Source: Saccharum officinarum (lineage: Eukaryota; Streptophyta; Magnoliopsida; Poales; Poaceae). Taken from it: a stretch of 64,000 nt of DNA. The stretch covers positions 20,141,063 through 20,205,062 of the forward strand of contig CM036179.1 in assembly GCA_020631735.1 (NCBI GenBank). The letters run 5' to 3'. Position 1 is the first letter of the stretch, and each line of letters begins with the position of its first letter. Positions 38,718 through 50,825 of the stretch are shown in pieces. The translations under genes and the position numbers were made by a program. Under the pieces are notes generated by a model, which made no database searches, was not told where the DNA came from, and saw only the letters and a program-made list of their open reading frames with translations.

Positions 38718-41700
38718 GAATCTATCCTCCCTTCTAGAGTCTAGCCCCACAGGCAGATGGCTGAACATTCATTGAACTTCCTGAATAAGCACTAAGCTTT
38801 ATCACTTCAATTGTTCTTTTTTCCATTCACTAATCGCATAATTTATTGCCCCTCATCTTACTGGAACCGAAGCAAGACCCTAAGATGCTCAACAAAGACA
38901 CCGAATAGAAATGTGACAGCTTACATAGATTCCCTTATCCTCCCTTACCTTTTCTCAATTAATTATCCTTTAATGTCCTTATCATAAATGTACCAATCAT
39001 CCTTGCACTTTTAAGTTTTCATGCCTGATATTGACGCGCCCGCCTTAGGGATAATTTACCGAAAAGCTAAACAGTTTTAATGGGGTATTATTTGATGACC
39101 CAAGGCAGTGTCCAAGCAAGGAAGATCATGCCCAAGATGCTCTGCATCAAGCTGATTGCGACATCAACCTTTGTGGTTCATTAGTGAGGAGGGGGCAAAA
39201 GAGGAAGGTTGGAAAATGGAAAAGAAAAGCACTAACAGCATCAGGAAAGGTGAGTGCACATAACCGCCATCATCACAGGTTTTATTATAAGGCATGTTTT
39301 GATTATGTGACTTACAAACACAAGTAGCTTAAGTGGCACCAATTAAGTCCCTAACATGAATTATTCACTTCTGCATCAGTAGCATTTTGGTGTTAGATAT
39401 GATACTAGGGGTAGTGATAAAGAAATGCAAAGGCAACAGAGACTGTATGATCAACTGATAGTCTTTCAGGCACAAACATATTTAAGCTTATTCATGGAAA
39501 CTGGTCAATAAAGTTCGAGACAGATGCATCAAAGAAAAAACAGCATCTTGTGATCTGAAAAGTACTTTTCAAGATTATGGATGACCAAGAAGGATGATGG
39601 GTTCTTGCATCACAATCCTGTAACCTCCCTTCATTAGTGGGCTCTGCGCATGGAAGATTCCTCACATTTTCAACCTTTCATACTTAGTAGCAAAATAAGA
39701 GGACAACTAGTTGATCATTAGGCCTACAATATAGCAATTATTTAAGTGAACACTTGCCATTAAGCAAACAGTATGCACAGAGGCGTCAAATAAAGGGGGC
39801 TGTAAAGCAAAAGACAAAAGGAAACAAGAGTTCCAAATCTTATCACAGTGGTTATTAAAGTGCAAGGCCTACGTGAAATTATCAGGCATACAGATTGATC
39901 AGATCAAACTTCGGTGCAAACTGAAACAATTAAGGGACACTTGAAAGCAGGTAGTTAATAATAATTCTGGAATCATAGTATTTTATTTTACTTAGTTTGA
40001 TACAAGTAGAAGATTCAATAACAATAGCAGATTCCTAAATCCCATTACTTTGCACTGTTCCCAGCCATCTATCTACCTTTTTCTTTGGATGACTATGTAA
40101 AGTCACAAGTCACAACTTTCACCCAATATACAGACCAACTTCAACAGAAAACACTTAGATAATGAAAAGTTGTCAAAACAAATAAACAATGTAACTTTCA
40201 GAGTTGGTGTGCTATTACACTTCTCAATAAACTACTAGCCTAGCAACCATATTTTACAAGGTATTTGCTTACATGTCTTGAAATACGGCACCTATTAAAA
40301 TTAGGCCTTCGGGAGAAAATAAGGCATATGCTGAGATATAAAAAATTTGGATCCTACATACAAGATTTTGGCAGCATGAAGTCATAACTGAAATCAGAAA
40401 GCAAATAGTATATTTCCATATGTAAATTATTTATTGCCTCAACTCTGAGTAAACAATAATAGCCATGAACAAATAAGTAAACAACAACAGCATAGGTTTA
40501 TCATCTGGCTTAGTCAAGGACCTATAAGTCTGAGCCACGAACAAATAATAACCACCTGTTCAGATATAAATACACTGACCAGTGACCACTGTACTTTAAA
40601 GTTTAAACCGAACCATTTCAGATAATCATAGAGTTGAAATCTACTGTTCATCAGAGGAAAACAACTGAAAACTTCAGTTCTTGAGAAAATATATCACATA
40701 TGCAAATAGCAAACTCATTTCAAGGCACGCTGGTGAGTCAGAAAAAAAAATTATCAACTTGTTAGAGAATTAACAGGTGAAGAATCAATCTGTGAAGAAT
40801 CAACAGGTTAGAGAATTAACATCCCATGGACATCACATAAAGCAATGATACCATGAAGCACTAACCACATTGATATCTATAAGGCATTCCTTCTGAAGTA
40901 GTTGATTATTTCACTGCAAGGGTCTGGAATCAACTTTGTGCTTAAACAATTACATGTTTGTCATCAGTGCCTGCTGTTTTCTGTGCCCATGCAGAAGAAC
41001 ATATTTTTCCCATGTAATGTGATATTCCAATCTTCATGGCAGCCCTAATTCGCAGCAGGATTTGATTGTATACACTGTAGACACAGGATAACTTGAATAA
41101 ACCTAGCTCAATTCAGAAGAACTAGTTGATGAAATCCTAGAAATGATTAGGGGTGGAAAGAATACCAATATTCATTTGCCACACCAAGGGGCAAGGGTAT
41201 GAAAGGAAGAGTCGGTTATCCACTTTTGAGAGGTAGACATATGAAAAGAGATACTGAAATGCACTTGCAGTGGCATTGCAGCACTCCTACCTTTTCTGAA
41301 TTCTTGAATACACAAGATGGAGGTATGCATAGCTTATTTGCCACTAGTGCTCAGTTTCACTTGCTCAAACACAAAGATAATGCAAAGTATAATCTTACCA
41401 TTAATTTTTAGCTTCATTGAAGCACAGCAATGATAGCACCGGGACACTAATCAGAATCACCTAAAACAGAACTTTTTGCCATGTTTGCATACTGCATTAG
41501 CTTACATAATGCATTCAGTCCCATGGTCATAGCTAGGGGTATTCATGTGTATTCACATGAACACATGAATACCCATGATTTTATATAGAAATTTAGTATA
41601 TCATGTAGTATTAATACATGTATAAAAACCAGAATATTACTCCGTTGTTCAGGCTTAGGAATTTCAATAAGAGCACAGTAATTTTTCTTCACTTTCATGT

Positions 41701-42060
41701 TGATATTTTTGTGGTATGTATTGTATTGGTCAAATAAAAAGCACCCAGCTGTTAAATTCTGGCTACGCCACTCTTAAGAATACACCATATGGATCCTTAA
41801 ATGGACAAATTGTGTGAAATAAGAAAACACTCACATAGTGACACAAATCAACATTTCTGTGATAGAGGCTCAGATGAATTATGTGAAACAGGAGAACACT
41901 CACATTGATCAACATTCCTTTCTACAAAGACGGAGCACAGATGTTTAATACATTATTGCAACGCTACGAGGTTCTGTGAACATGTGAAGCAGAAAAAACA
42001 TGTGACTCGTTTTTATGACCTAACCAAAGGAGGCCCTCTGCACGGAAGCGTCCACCTCTG
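38718..42060. other. AT-rich intergenic DNA, no gene recognised
   Basis: More than 3 kb without a frame above 75 codons or a recognisable domain. The part nearest 42060 is probably the 3' UTR and downstream region of the small minus-strand gene. One hAT-like MITE lies within (41531-41773). Confidence 0.5.
41531..41773. mobile_element. hAT-like MITE, degraded
   Basis: The right end GGCTACGCCACT is the complement of AGTGGCGTAGCC; the left end ATAGCTAGGGGTATTCATG is a decayed version of the same family start. A perfect 13-bp inverted repeat, GGGTATTCATGTG (41537-41549) with CACATGAATACCC (41562-41574), lies at the left end. Target duplication not seen. Confidence 0.6.
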
Positions 42061-42358
42061 TCACACGTCATCCCCGGCGCCGTCGAGGGCCTTGAGGCCC
42101 TCGGCCACCGCCCGCGCGCGGTTCTGCGCCTGCCTCTCCACCGCCACGAAGTAGAGGCCTGTACGGAAACACCAGAGGAGCGAGACCGCGGCAACGGGGA
42201 GAAGTGGTTAGGGGAAGACCGCGATGGAATGGGAGCAGAATAGCAGGGGGTAGGGTTTTTAGGTACGGGCGCTTACTCATGGCGCTGCCCAGGGCGCAGA
42301 TCCATAGGATGCGCTGCGACCACCTGTCTCCCACCACGCCCCGGCCTCCCAGCCCCAT
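42061..42358 (-). CDS. Small 59-residue single-span membrane protein
   Basis: Two exons on the minus strand, 42358-42277 and 42158-42061, joined by a GT/AG intron in phase 1, encode 59 residues beginning MGLGGRGVVGDRWSQRILW. Residues about 15-33 (RILWICALGSAMSLYFVAV) form one hydrophobic span, followed by VERQAQNRARAVAEGLKAL, a charged helix. I recognise the WSQR-LW and YFVAVERQAQNRARA pattern as like small uncharacterised plant proteins, but know no function. Frame continuity across the splice, GC-rich coding sequence and the short intron support a real gene. The N-terminal Gly after Met leaves myristoylation possible but unproven. Confidence 0.8.
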
Positions 42359-43586
42359 CCTCCGGTCGCCGCCGCCGGCAAAGCCGCTGGCTTCGACTTG
42401 GGCTCTGTCGTCTCTGTCGCCGACCGCTCCGGCTGTTCGCGGCGTGCGTGCGCGCCCGATGAATGGGCTCTACAGTACGTGTGAGATCTCAGCCTTCTGG
42501 GCTTGGGCCGTTGAGAGAGGAGCGCTGCGGCCTGGATATAATCGAAGGAGAGAAAAAGGAAAAAAAAATGTCCATTTAACCTCCTCCAACTTTCCTCAAA
42601 AAAAAAACCCTCCTCCAACTTTCGCTCGAAATTCGATTCTCCTCCAGTCCTCCACTAGTTGAAAAAACGGTACCTGAGATCTTTTTTTGAAACACGTTAC
42701 ACCTTGGATGGTTTTAATGGTGGTTTTATCCTATACGGCGCCACATCACCCCCAAGGAAAAATCAGGCTACTTTGATAGTTTAGGGTCAAACAAGCTTTA
42801 TCAAAAAAGTTATATAAATAATTTTTCAAAAAAAATCCAACTGTTTCTTTCTAGAAAAGTTATTATGCAATTAAAAATCCTAAATCTGATCCAAACTTAA
42901 AAAAATTGTTGAAGATTTGCTTTAGCTTGGAAAATATAAAAGTATGAAACCAGTTTTAAACTTTTGCTAAAATCATGTTCTCGTTTAGGTGGAAATCTTA
43001 TGGTGCTTATCTTAGAATTACCATACTCTTACGAAATCTCCTTTTGGTATTTATTTACTAGCAGATGTTCTCGTTATCTATTTTAATTAGTCTACAAGAT
43101 CACTCAAATTATGTAGAAGTAAAGTAACTTCGACAGCACAATTCGACAACACGAGTATAGTCTATGTGGTCACTGCTACATCTAGTGTTATGGGCTTACG
43201 GCCTATACAAAGCTCCACCTCATGTAGCAAGGACGAGGTGGAAGGCCCAAAACATCAAATGCTTTGCATTACCGTCTGCTAATATCACTTATAATTTAGA
43301 ATTTCATATCACGTGTGAGAAGTTCGTGGATCATCCTTCAACAGGACCAATGCTAGTATGCTATCCAAAAAGAGTAGGTTAAATCAGATGTTGTCTAGCA
43401 AGTGGCAATGCGCATCCACACCTTTTCTTGAAGGAAAAAAAGAAAAGAAAAGAACATCCACCTTACTGGCCATACTCCTTCGAGAAAGAGAAGATGGCGC
43501 CACTTCCAGCTTCTTCAGACAGATTATGGATACCCATACAACTAACAATTATAGTGCATTATCTTTCAGTGAACCAGCATGCCAGC
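42359..43586. other. Intergenic: promoter side of the small gene, 3' flank of the RCC1 gene
   Basis: A GC-rich 5' leader for the minus-strand gene runs to about 42490. Near 42575-42625 a phrase around CTCCTCCAACTTTC is duplicated with A-runs. From 42700 to 43130 the DNA is AT-rich and looks repeat-derived. Nothing coding is recognised. Confidence 0.5.
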
Positions 43587-46500
43587 CTACTCGGAGACCA
43601 GGAGGAGACTATGGTCCATCCCTGCTGCAACTTGCAAGACTTCCACCCCTTCCAGGGTATCTACAAGACACGGCTCCGCCTCATCAATGGAGCTGCCCAG
43701 ACCTAACCTGCCATTCCTGCCTGATCCCCAGGTCCAAACTTCACCTTTGGACGTGAGAGCAACTGAGTGGACTCGACCAGCCGAGGCCGTTACCAGCCTC
43801 TCCGCGCTCAGACAGTCCACCAGTGCAGGGATGTCCTCTTGACCAGGCCTTCCGAGCTGGGAGCTGCAGTTCCATCCCCATGAGAGGAGGCCAGTTTCCA
43901 CACCATCAGTGCCCTCAGTCGTTGTATGGCATAGTGCGAGAGAGTGACCTACACCTGCTGACATGGAGAATGGCTTGTAGCTCATGCCAACAGGAAGCAA
44001 TTTGGGTGGCCCTGCCTTCCTACCCAGTTGTCCGTAAGTGTTGTCACCACCGCTCAGTATAATGCCATCAGCTGGAAAATTACAGAAACCATATGAGATG
44101 GTGGTAGGCATAGATTTGAAAATAAGAATACCCCAAAAGGCCAATTTGAGAATGATAGATGGTCACTGTGTTTCATTTTCCGTAGTGTGTTTCCTAAAAG
44201 GCTAAGAAGACATAATCTTTTCCTATGTTGATCCTATAAGTAACATTAGCAATAGCGTCCTAGTGGAACATGAAACTCATTACACAAATGTCCAGCTACT
44301 TGCATTGTATGTTAAATTGTCCATACAGGACCAAGCAAGATTTGTCAAGATGTGAAAATGACATGTAATAACCAATTGTTACCTAAAACATGTACTATTT
44401 GCATCTGCAGTACAAGATATTTCCATTGTTTGATCAACAACAACAACAACAACATAGTCTTTTGTCCCAAGCAAGTTGGGGTAGGCTAGAGATGAAACCC
44501 AAAAGAGACGAGAAACAGGGAGACACATAAAGGGACATAAAGGGCACAAGACAAAAAGAGGTCACGGTTCAGGCACGTTGATTGCCAATCTCCAAGCGCT
44601 CCTGTCCATAGCTAAATCCTTGGAGATATTCCACTCCTTAAGATCTCTCTTAACGGACTCGTCCCAAGTTAGTTTAGGTCGACCTCTACCGCTCTTTACA
44701 TTATCGGCCCGCTTTAGAACTCCACTACGCACCGGCGCCTCAGGAGGCCTCCGTTGGACATGTCCAAACCATCTCAACCGATGTTGAATTAATTTCTCCT
44801 CAATTGGTGCCACCCCAACCCTATCCCGAATATCGTCGTTATTTCCATTGTTTGATCACATCAAATATTTTTGAAGCAACATTACAGCATAGCTTATTGA
44901 CTCTGGTTACCAAGAGAGCAGCAGAGAAGCATGAGAAAAGTATTATCCATCACAAATATGCACACAAGGAGTTTCGTTTGTAGTGAAAATAAATACTCAC
45001 AGCAGAGAAGCAAGGAATGATCAAGCCCACAAGATACGTCAGACACCTCAAGATGACTCACTTCATGAACAAGGGATGGTTCCCAGATAATGGGCATATT
45101 GTCTTCACTGCGAATTTTCTCTTCCACCATCTTTTCAACAGCCTCCAGCATTGAACTAGAATACTTGTCTGCCATTTTTCCTATGTATTCTTCTGCAGAA
45201 AGAGCTCTAGTGCTTTGACCCATTTCTCCTAACCTTCCATATTCCGAGTAGCCCCAACCAAATAGCTTTCCATCCTTTGTCAATGCCATGGCATGCCCCC
45301 ATCCAAATGATACCTACATTATTCCTTCAGTTAACGTCATTGTCAATCCATTTATTTAATTTCTGGGAGAAAGTTAGCACCTTAACAATGTCGTAACTAG
45401 CAAGAGCTTCCACTTTAGATGGCACTGCTGTCTCTACAATGTCCTTCCCAAGTCCAAGTTGGCCACGCTTTGATCTCCCCCAAACCCATAAAGAACCATC
45501 AGATCCTATTGCTGCTGAAACAACGCCTGAAGCAGATACAGCTCGAACTTGAACATTTTCCAATGCTCTGACCAGTTCTGCGTTGTTCCAAGTATTCCTG
45601 TCATTTAGTGAAATGGTTGAATAGTTTTATGCATATCCTTGATAAGTAACACTGGCGTAAGGACAAGGAAACAAGCATTAATGGTTAAGTTCCAAGGAAC
45701 AAAAATCTGATAGACAAAGTTTCATTAGGTAGAGTGGGCAAAATGTTAATATTCTTAATAGTAATATTTAATTATTATAAATATACAAAACTGAAACCAG
45801 TAAAAGAAGCAGTTCCACGCTAAGGCTCTCTTTGGCAGGACTTTAGTTGGAGTTTCTCAACCGGCTTAATCAAAAGCTCTGCCAAATGTGCACACTCGAG
45901 CATGGCTTTTGAAGCTGAAGCCATTTTGCCCAGAAGCCAAAACTAAACCAAAAACAGTGAAGCTGAAGCCATTTTGCCCAGAAGCCAAAACCACCAAAAA
46001 GTGGCTTCTCCTGGCTTCATCAATCCAATAGGGCCTAAAAAATATCCAAATCTTTCACTCTCCCATAACCTTCAGTGTTTACTTCAATAAATACTGCTGA
46101 GTTATGTTGTTCCTAGCTCCATAAGTTTTTCTTGTTTCACCTAATGATAAAATCACAGGTGCCCTTTCTTTCTCCTTTTGTTCTTACTCTTCCTATGTCA
46201 GTGATCCTTTCTCCTGGTTAATGTGTAGCATTATTGACCGAACTACATAAGCAAACAATGTAGCGCTTTGTGCTTCCAAATCCACACATGTCGTGTAATC
46301 ATGTAACCACCATGTAGTAATGCTTTCACCTCGAGAATCATGCGTGTGCTACTATATACGGAACATCATGTTTCATCACTTATTTACCCGATGCTGTATT
46401 ACACTAACTTCTGATATCTAAAAAGAGGACTTAAGTTATTTGAGCATTCCAAATCTTCTTGAACGCGCAGCCGAGCTGGCCAAGAGGAGTTTCAGATCAC

Positions 46501-46814
46501 CTCGGGGAGTGAAGCCCGCGGCCGAGCTGGCCCTCGTCGTTGCGCCCCCACGCCCAGACCTCTCCGGCGGCAGATACGGCGAGGGAGTGGTAGTGACCGG
46601 CGGCGACGGCGCTCACGGACGGCGGGAGGGAGGGCACGGGCGTGGGCACGTAGGCGTCGGCAGCCGGTGGCGGCTGGCCCACCGCGCCATGGCTATTATC
46701 CCCGAACCCGTACACCACGCCGGCGCACGGGGCCCCGGCACCGCTGCCGGCGAGCGCGGAGAGGAAGCGCCGCGAAGCGAAGGCGTACGTGCGGGCAAGG
46801 AGGAGAGAACGCAT
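43587..46814 (-). CDS. RCC1-repeat protein, probably mitochondrial RUG3-like
   Basis: Four minus-strand exons, 46814-46501, 45597-45381, 45313-45001 and 44071-43587, with GT/AG junctions in phases 2, 0 and 1, give 442 residues. The N-terminus (MRSLLLARTYAFASRRFLSA) is Arg/Ala/Leu-rich and without acids, like a mitochondrial presequence; an in-frame ATG 17 codons upstream is less likely to be used. RCC1 blades appear as VYGFGDNSHGAVGQ (34-47), EVWAWGRNDEGQLGRG (85-100), LWVWGRSKRGQLGLG (141-155), LFGWGYSEYGRLGE (194-207), ILSGGDNTYGQLG, LLSWGWNCSSQLG and VWTWGSGRNGRLGLG, a seven-bladed propeller. Size and leader resemble Arabidopsis RUG3, which acts in mitochondrial nad2 splicing; UVR8 or other RCC1 proteins are alternatives. 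Introns 1 and 3 carry transposon insertions. Confidence 0.9.
44437..44839 (-). mobile_element. RTE-type LINE 3' end in RCC1 intron 3, 19-bp TSD
   Basis: The left edge is a CAA/ACA run (minus-strand TTG repeats) followed by GTCCCAAGCAAGTTGGGGTA, the classic 3' end of plant RTE-type LINEs. The minus frame 44813-44562 reads KLIQHRLRWFGHVQRRPPEA and GRGRPKLTWDESVKRDLKEW, the usual polyprotein C-terminus. A perfect 19-bp duplication, TATTTCCATTGTTTGATCA, lies at 44418-44436 and 44840-44858. 5'-truncated. Confidence 0.93.
45824..46035. mobile_element. Tourist-like MITE in RCC1 intron 1, TSD TAA
   Basis: GGCTCTCTTTGGCAGGAC on the left and the complement of GGCCCTATTGGATTGATG on the right, flanked by TAA (45821-45823 and 46036-46038). 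It carries an exact 33-bp internal duplication beginning GAAGCTGAAGCCATTTTGCC (45911-45943 and 45959-45991). Confidence 0.8.
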
Positions 46815-47205
46815 TTGCGATCGGAGTCGGGAAAACGAAGGTTGAGTTGGGCTGAATGTATACATGTGCAGAAAAGACCGGCCCAGCCAGTGAACAGGCC
46901 TTATGGGGCAAGCAGGTGGGCCTATGTTAGCCTCCTAGGCCTGCCACCCGTCATGATATCTTCACCCCCCCCCCCCCCCAAAAAAAAAAAACCGTCATGG
47001 CATCTTACTTTTTTCCCCTCAAAATTGCTAAAAAAATACCACCATAGATTAGCATAGTGTTTTTTGCCAGGTAGAAAAATATCACTTTATTTACACGATG
47101 CGACAAGAATATATTTCTACACCGACCAAAGATTAGGCTGGGCACATACACGTTGTTGTTTCTAGGCAAAGCAATTCCGATGACTTGAAAGTGGTTAATC
47201 TAGCA
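46815..47205. other. 5' flank of the RCC1 gene
   Basis: On the minus strand, upstream of the start. It contains TGGGCC-type motifs (near 46880 and 46917) that are common in promoters of plant organelle and housekeeping genes, and a C-run/A-run at 46965-46991. No TATA box was identified. Confidence 0.45.
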
Positions 47206-47459
47206 AAACCTTATGGGACTTGCTAGCGCCCTGGATCAGACATTCGGGCACTAGCATCGGAAGGTGCTCCCAAACCCGCGTCTGATGCACCCATCCCGTT
47301 CCAGAGGTCGCGTGGGCCCACTCATGCGCGGGACCACCTCGAGCCCCCTCCTTTTCACACGCCCGCATGCACGCAGCACCACCACCACCACCACCAAGCG
47401 CGTGTGGTGACCCCCTATGGAGGCGTACTAGCAGGAGCAACATGTGCTTCCTCGAGATC

Positions 47460-47930
47460 TACTTCTGAAACATCCAAATTAAAACACTTGCAACGTACGT
47501 CTGAAACAGATAAAACACTTGAAACATGCATGTATAGCTATAGCAACATGTGCAACACCAGATCTACTTTTGAAACATCTGGATGCAACACTTGCAACAT
47601 ATAAAAGAAGACAAATGAAACACTTAAAAAACAACAGAAAAACACTTGAACCCCATAGCAAAACATACGCAACATCTAAATAAAACACTTACCACATAAA
47701 CATGAAACATATGTAACATCAAGATAAACACACTTGCAACATACGTCAAAAAAATAGATGAAACATTGGGAACAGACGCTTGCAACATACGTATACAAAC
47801 CATTGTAACAAATGCAACATCTTGATCTACTTTTAAAACATCCGTATGAAATACTTGAAACATACCTCTGAAACATCTAAAACATTTGAAATGTACGCTT
47901 GCAACATGCGCTTTCAGCACACCATCTTTT
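47460..47930. repeat. Degenerate tandem repeats inside MULE
   Basis: Variants of CACTTGCAACATACGTCTGA and TTTTGAAACATC, the same family as 20340-20760. Confidence 0.85.
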
Positions 47931-48914
47931 TGTTGCTTGGGAGAAATGAAGGTTCGTTGGCGTGTGAAGTTCATTGGTCTAGAGCTTGCTAGTGGCACGG
48001 AGCGACCGGCAAGGGTGGCACGATAGCCGTTGAGCATGGCGGGCGGAACAGAGCTGTCCTCCGTTTCTTCGAGCCCGCCGATGGAGCTCTGTGTTGTCGA
48101 CGGACCGGCCAAGGGACACCGCAGCCATAGAGCGGACCAGGCAGGGGGCAACTGTGGACCAGCTGAAAGCCCAAGTTTGGTTTTGGTAATTAATGACACC
48201 AAGTTGCTAATGTCATGTGTTAAGTGGTTTAAGTTAGGCATAAGCAACACATGTGATGAAGGTGCATGTGGCATGAAGTGATGACCACAAGATCATATAG
48301 AGATGGTGCATGGACATAAAATGATGGTCATGGTGATCAAGCATGAGGAGATGGATATGAAACAAAGTGATCAAGGCAAAGGTACAATCATAGGGTTTGC
48401 TTTTGCCGGTCTAAGATGAGTAGAGAAGTGATTGACCGGATTTAGGATTGATATCCGACTATCAAGAGTGGCAATCACGGTTAGCTCGTGGATCAAGTGC
48501 TACTAGGTCATCTTCTTGAGCATATGCATTAGGATCTAGTAGAGAGCTAACATATCGCCTTGGAAAATGATTGTGAAAATGCTAACACACATGCACATAG
48601 TGTTTTACACATGATGGTGTTGGCACATTTGCGAAGGCGGCGGTGTTTGAGCGGTAGTGAGGGGTTTGGGGTTCGCTCTCCCTCCCGCCGAGCTTGCGAG
48701 CGCGGGATTCAGGCGTTTTTGGGGAAATTAAATGCCTATTTTCCATTGCGCCGGAGGTTAAAAATGTGGTGAAAGCATGGAGGTATTTCATGAGCTAAAA
48801 CATGTGTTTTAGTGATACAGATATGAAGAGTAGCTCATAAGTGACAAGGGCGATCAAGCGGAACAAGTTTTCGACGAAGCATCACGAAGAAACGAGCGAC
48901 AAACGCTTGGCTTG

Positions 48915-49455
48915 CTGGTGACAGACGCGGGGTGCGGCGTCTGACGCCAAACCCTTGCTCGTCCTATGCGCGCGGGTGCGATAGAAGCGCTGACTGGGAG
49001 CGACAGACGCTGCCCGAGAGTCTGACGTCAGCGTCTGTCGGCTTGGTGCTGAGAAGGCAAGCGGCTTTGCGCTGCGTCAGACGCTGCGGGCACGTCCGAC
49101 GCCTAACCGACTGACGCGTCCGACAAGCGCGAGCGAATACTGGCTCACTGGACCGTGTCTATCGCAGTTGAGCCACGTCTGTTGCTTAGCAATGGACGCA
49201 TCTGTCGTGTGATTGCCGAGCGCGCGGTGGCAGTGACAGACGCTTAGCCACGTCTGTTGGTCGACCGACAGACGCGTCTGTCGTGTTTGAGCGTGACGCG
49301 GGGCGTACTGGACTGCGTTTGTCGGTGCGATAGACGCACGCCCATGAAGCATCGGACGCGTCTGTTGCTGAGGAAGTCGACCATTGGATTTCGGTTGCTG
49401 AGACACATGGCACGCGTAGGAGCGACGAACGCTACTGTGCAGCGTCTGTCGCCCC
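48915..49455 (+). repeat. Array of GACAGACGC / GCGTCTGTC words in LTR U3
   Basis: About a dozen occurrences of GACAGACGC, GCGTCTGTC or close variants in both orientations, some forming GACGCGTCTGTC-type dyads, ending about 50 bp upstream of the TATA box. Confidence 0.85.
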
Positions 49456-49504
49456 CGAAAATCATCCAGTGAAGTTGATAACGGCTAGCTCTTGAGTGAA
49501 ACAT

Positions 49505-49512
49505 TATAAATA
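49505..49512 (+). promoter_or_regulatory. TATA box of the solo LTR
   Basis: TATAAATA within CATTATAAATAAGAGG, located mid-LTR where a copia promoter is expected. Confidence 0.65.
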
Positions 49513-50825
49513 AGAGGTGGCCGGCCCTTAGGGGTTCTCTCTTGCACATTTGAGATATTGAGGCACACTTTGAGCTAGAGAACACTCCCTCCACTCATCT
49601 CCTTGCTTGGTTGCATACTCTAGAGAGATTGAGTGAGATTCAAGTGCATTGCATTGAGAGTTGCATCTAGTGGCACTTGATCGTCGTGTTTGTTGCGGGT
49701 TGCTTGTTACTCTTGGGTGTTTTTCGACACCCTAGATGGCTTGGAGCAGCGGTGGTGTTGAGCTCGACCTTGGAGATTGTTTTGAGCCTCATCAAGTTGA
49801 TTGTGAGGGGTTCTTGAGCCTTCCCTGCGGGAGTTCATGAATTGGCTACTCTAGTGGAGCTCGTGGCTTGAAGGATCCCCATCTTGTGAGTGGATGTGCG
49901 GCACTCGCTGAGGGTTCAACTCTTGATAGTTGATTAGCTTATGATCCATTAAGTGGGTGCATCACCACAACGAGAAGTAGCTTGCCGAGAAGCAAGTGAA
50001 CCTCGGTAAAAAATCTTGTGTCATTTCTTTGCCGATGATTTCTCTTGTGATTGCTCATTATGATTGATTCTTCGAGTGCATTGCTTCTTTACATCGTTGG
50101 TATAAGAATCAAGTCATTTACTCTTTACTTTCTTGTACTATTCCTTGTGTAGTTTGTTTAGTGTAGCCTTTATCACATAGGAGTAAGTAGCTTAGTGACT
50201 TAGCATTGTTGGTGTGTATTAGAGATCATAGCCTTGCTTCACTAGAATTGTATAGGTGGCTTGCATAGTATAGTTGAGCTAGTGCTAGAATTAGCTTAGC
50301 CATCTTTTATACTAACATAGTTGTTTAGTAAAGCTTGTAGATTTTTAAATAGGCTATTCACCCTCTCTAGCCATTTGGACCTTACACCAGCCAAGGGGCG
50401 CAATGGGGCGGCGGCGGGAGTGGAGCTGCCCTCCATTTCTTTGAGCCTAGTTATGGATCTTCGCGTCGTTGGCAAACCGGCCAGGGGATATCGTAGCCTT
50501 GGCGCGGACAGGGCAGCAGCTGCAAACCAGCCAAGGGAGTGCGATGGGGCGATGGCTGGCCACAGGGCATCGTGGATTACAGACTTCGGGGGCGGCGAGG
50601 CCGGCAGCCAGCGGAGGAACCCCGCGGTTGCGGCGCTGTGGAGCGTGGTCGCGGTGGAGCACGATTTTGCGGCGTTGTGGTGGAGGGGCTTTTGGAGAAT
50701 GGAGCAGTAGGACAAGGTTAGAGGTGAGTGGACAAGGGGATACACTAGTTGGGCTAGTGTCGTGGCTCACGAACGCAACGTCCGGACGACCCAATGTCCT
50801 GACCAGATCATTACCGAAACCTTAT

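Larger units (their letters stand above)
48164..50386 (+). mobile_element. SIRE-like copia solo LTR, 2223 bp, TSD CCAGC
   Basis: Begins TGAAAGCCCAAGTTTGG and ends ATTTGGACCTTACA, with 5-bp duplications CCAGC at 48159-48163 and 50387-50391. The 3' end (TAAATAGGCTATTCACCCTC) matches other copia LTR ends in the window. No internal retroelement sequence, so it is a solo LTR left by LTR-LTR recombination. Confidence 0.93.
47215..50816. mobile_element. Non-autonomous MULE split by a solo LTR, TSD AAACCTTAT
   Basis: The 9-bp repeat AAACCTTAT lies at 47206-47214 and 50817-50825. The left end (CTGGATCAGACATTCGGGC) aligns with the complement of the right end (CTGGTCAGGACATTGGGTC). The interior has the same degenerate tandem repeats as the MULE at 20211-21212 and a GC-rich core with an internal duplication (about 48030-48163 and 50410-50550). 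Without the inserted LTR the element is about 1.4 kb. Confidence 0.8.

Noticed and set aside
42204..42662. 152-codon plus-strand frame
   Set aside because: Antisense to the first exon and leader of the 59-residue protein gene.
43130..43382. 72-codon plus-strand frame as a gene fragment
   Set aside because: No recognisable motif, no supporting splice sites.
46440..47057. 205-codon plus-strand frame
   Set aside because: Antisense to RCC1 exon 1, running on into a homopolymer.
47460..47930. Regular spaced repeats resembling a CRISPR array
   Set aside because: Repeats are degenerate, lack constant spacers, occur in a plant MULE and are shared with another MULE copy.
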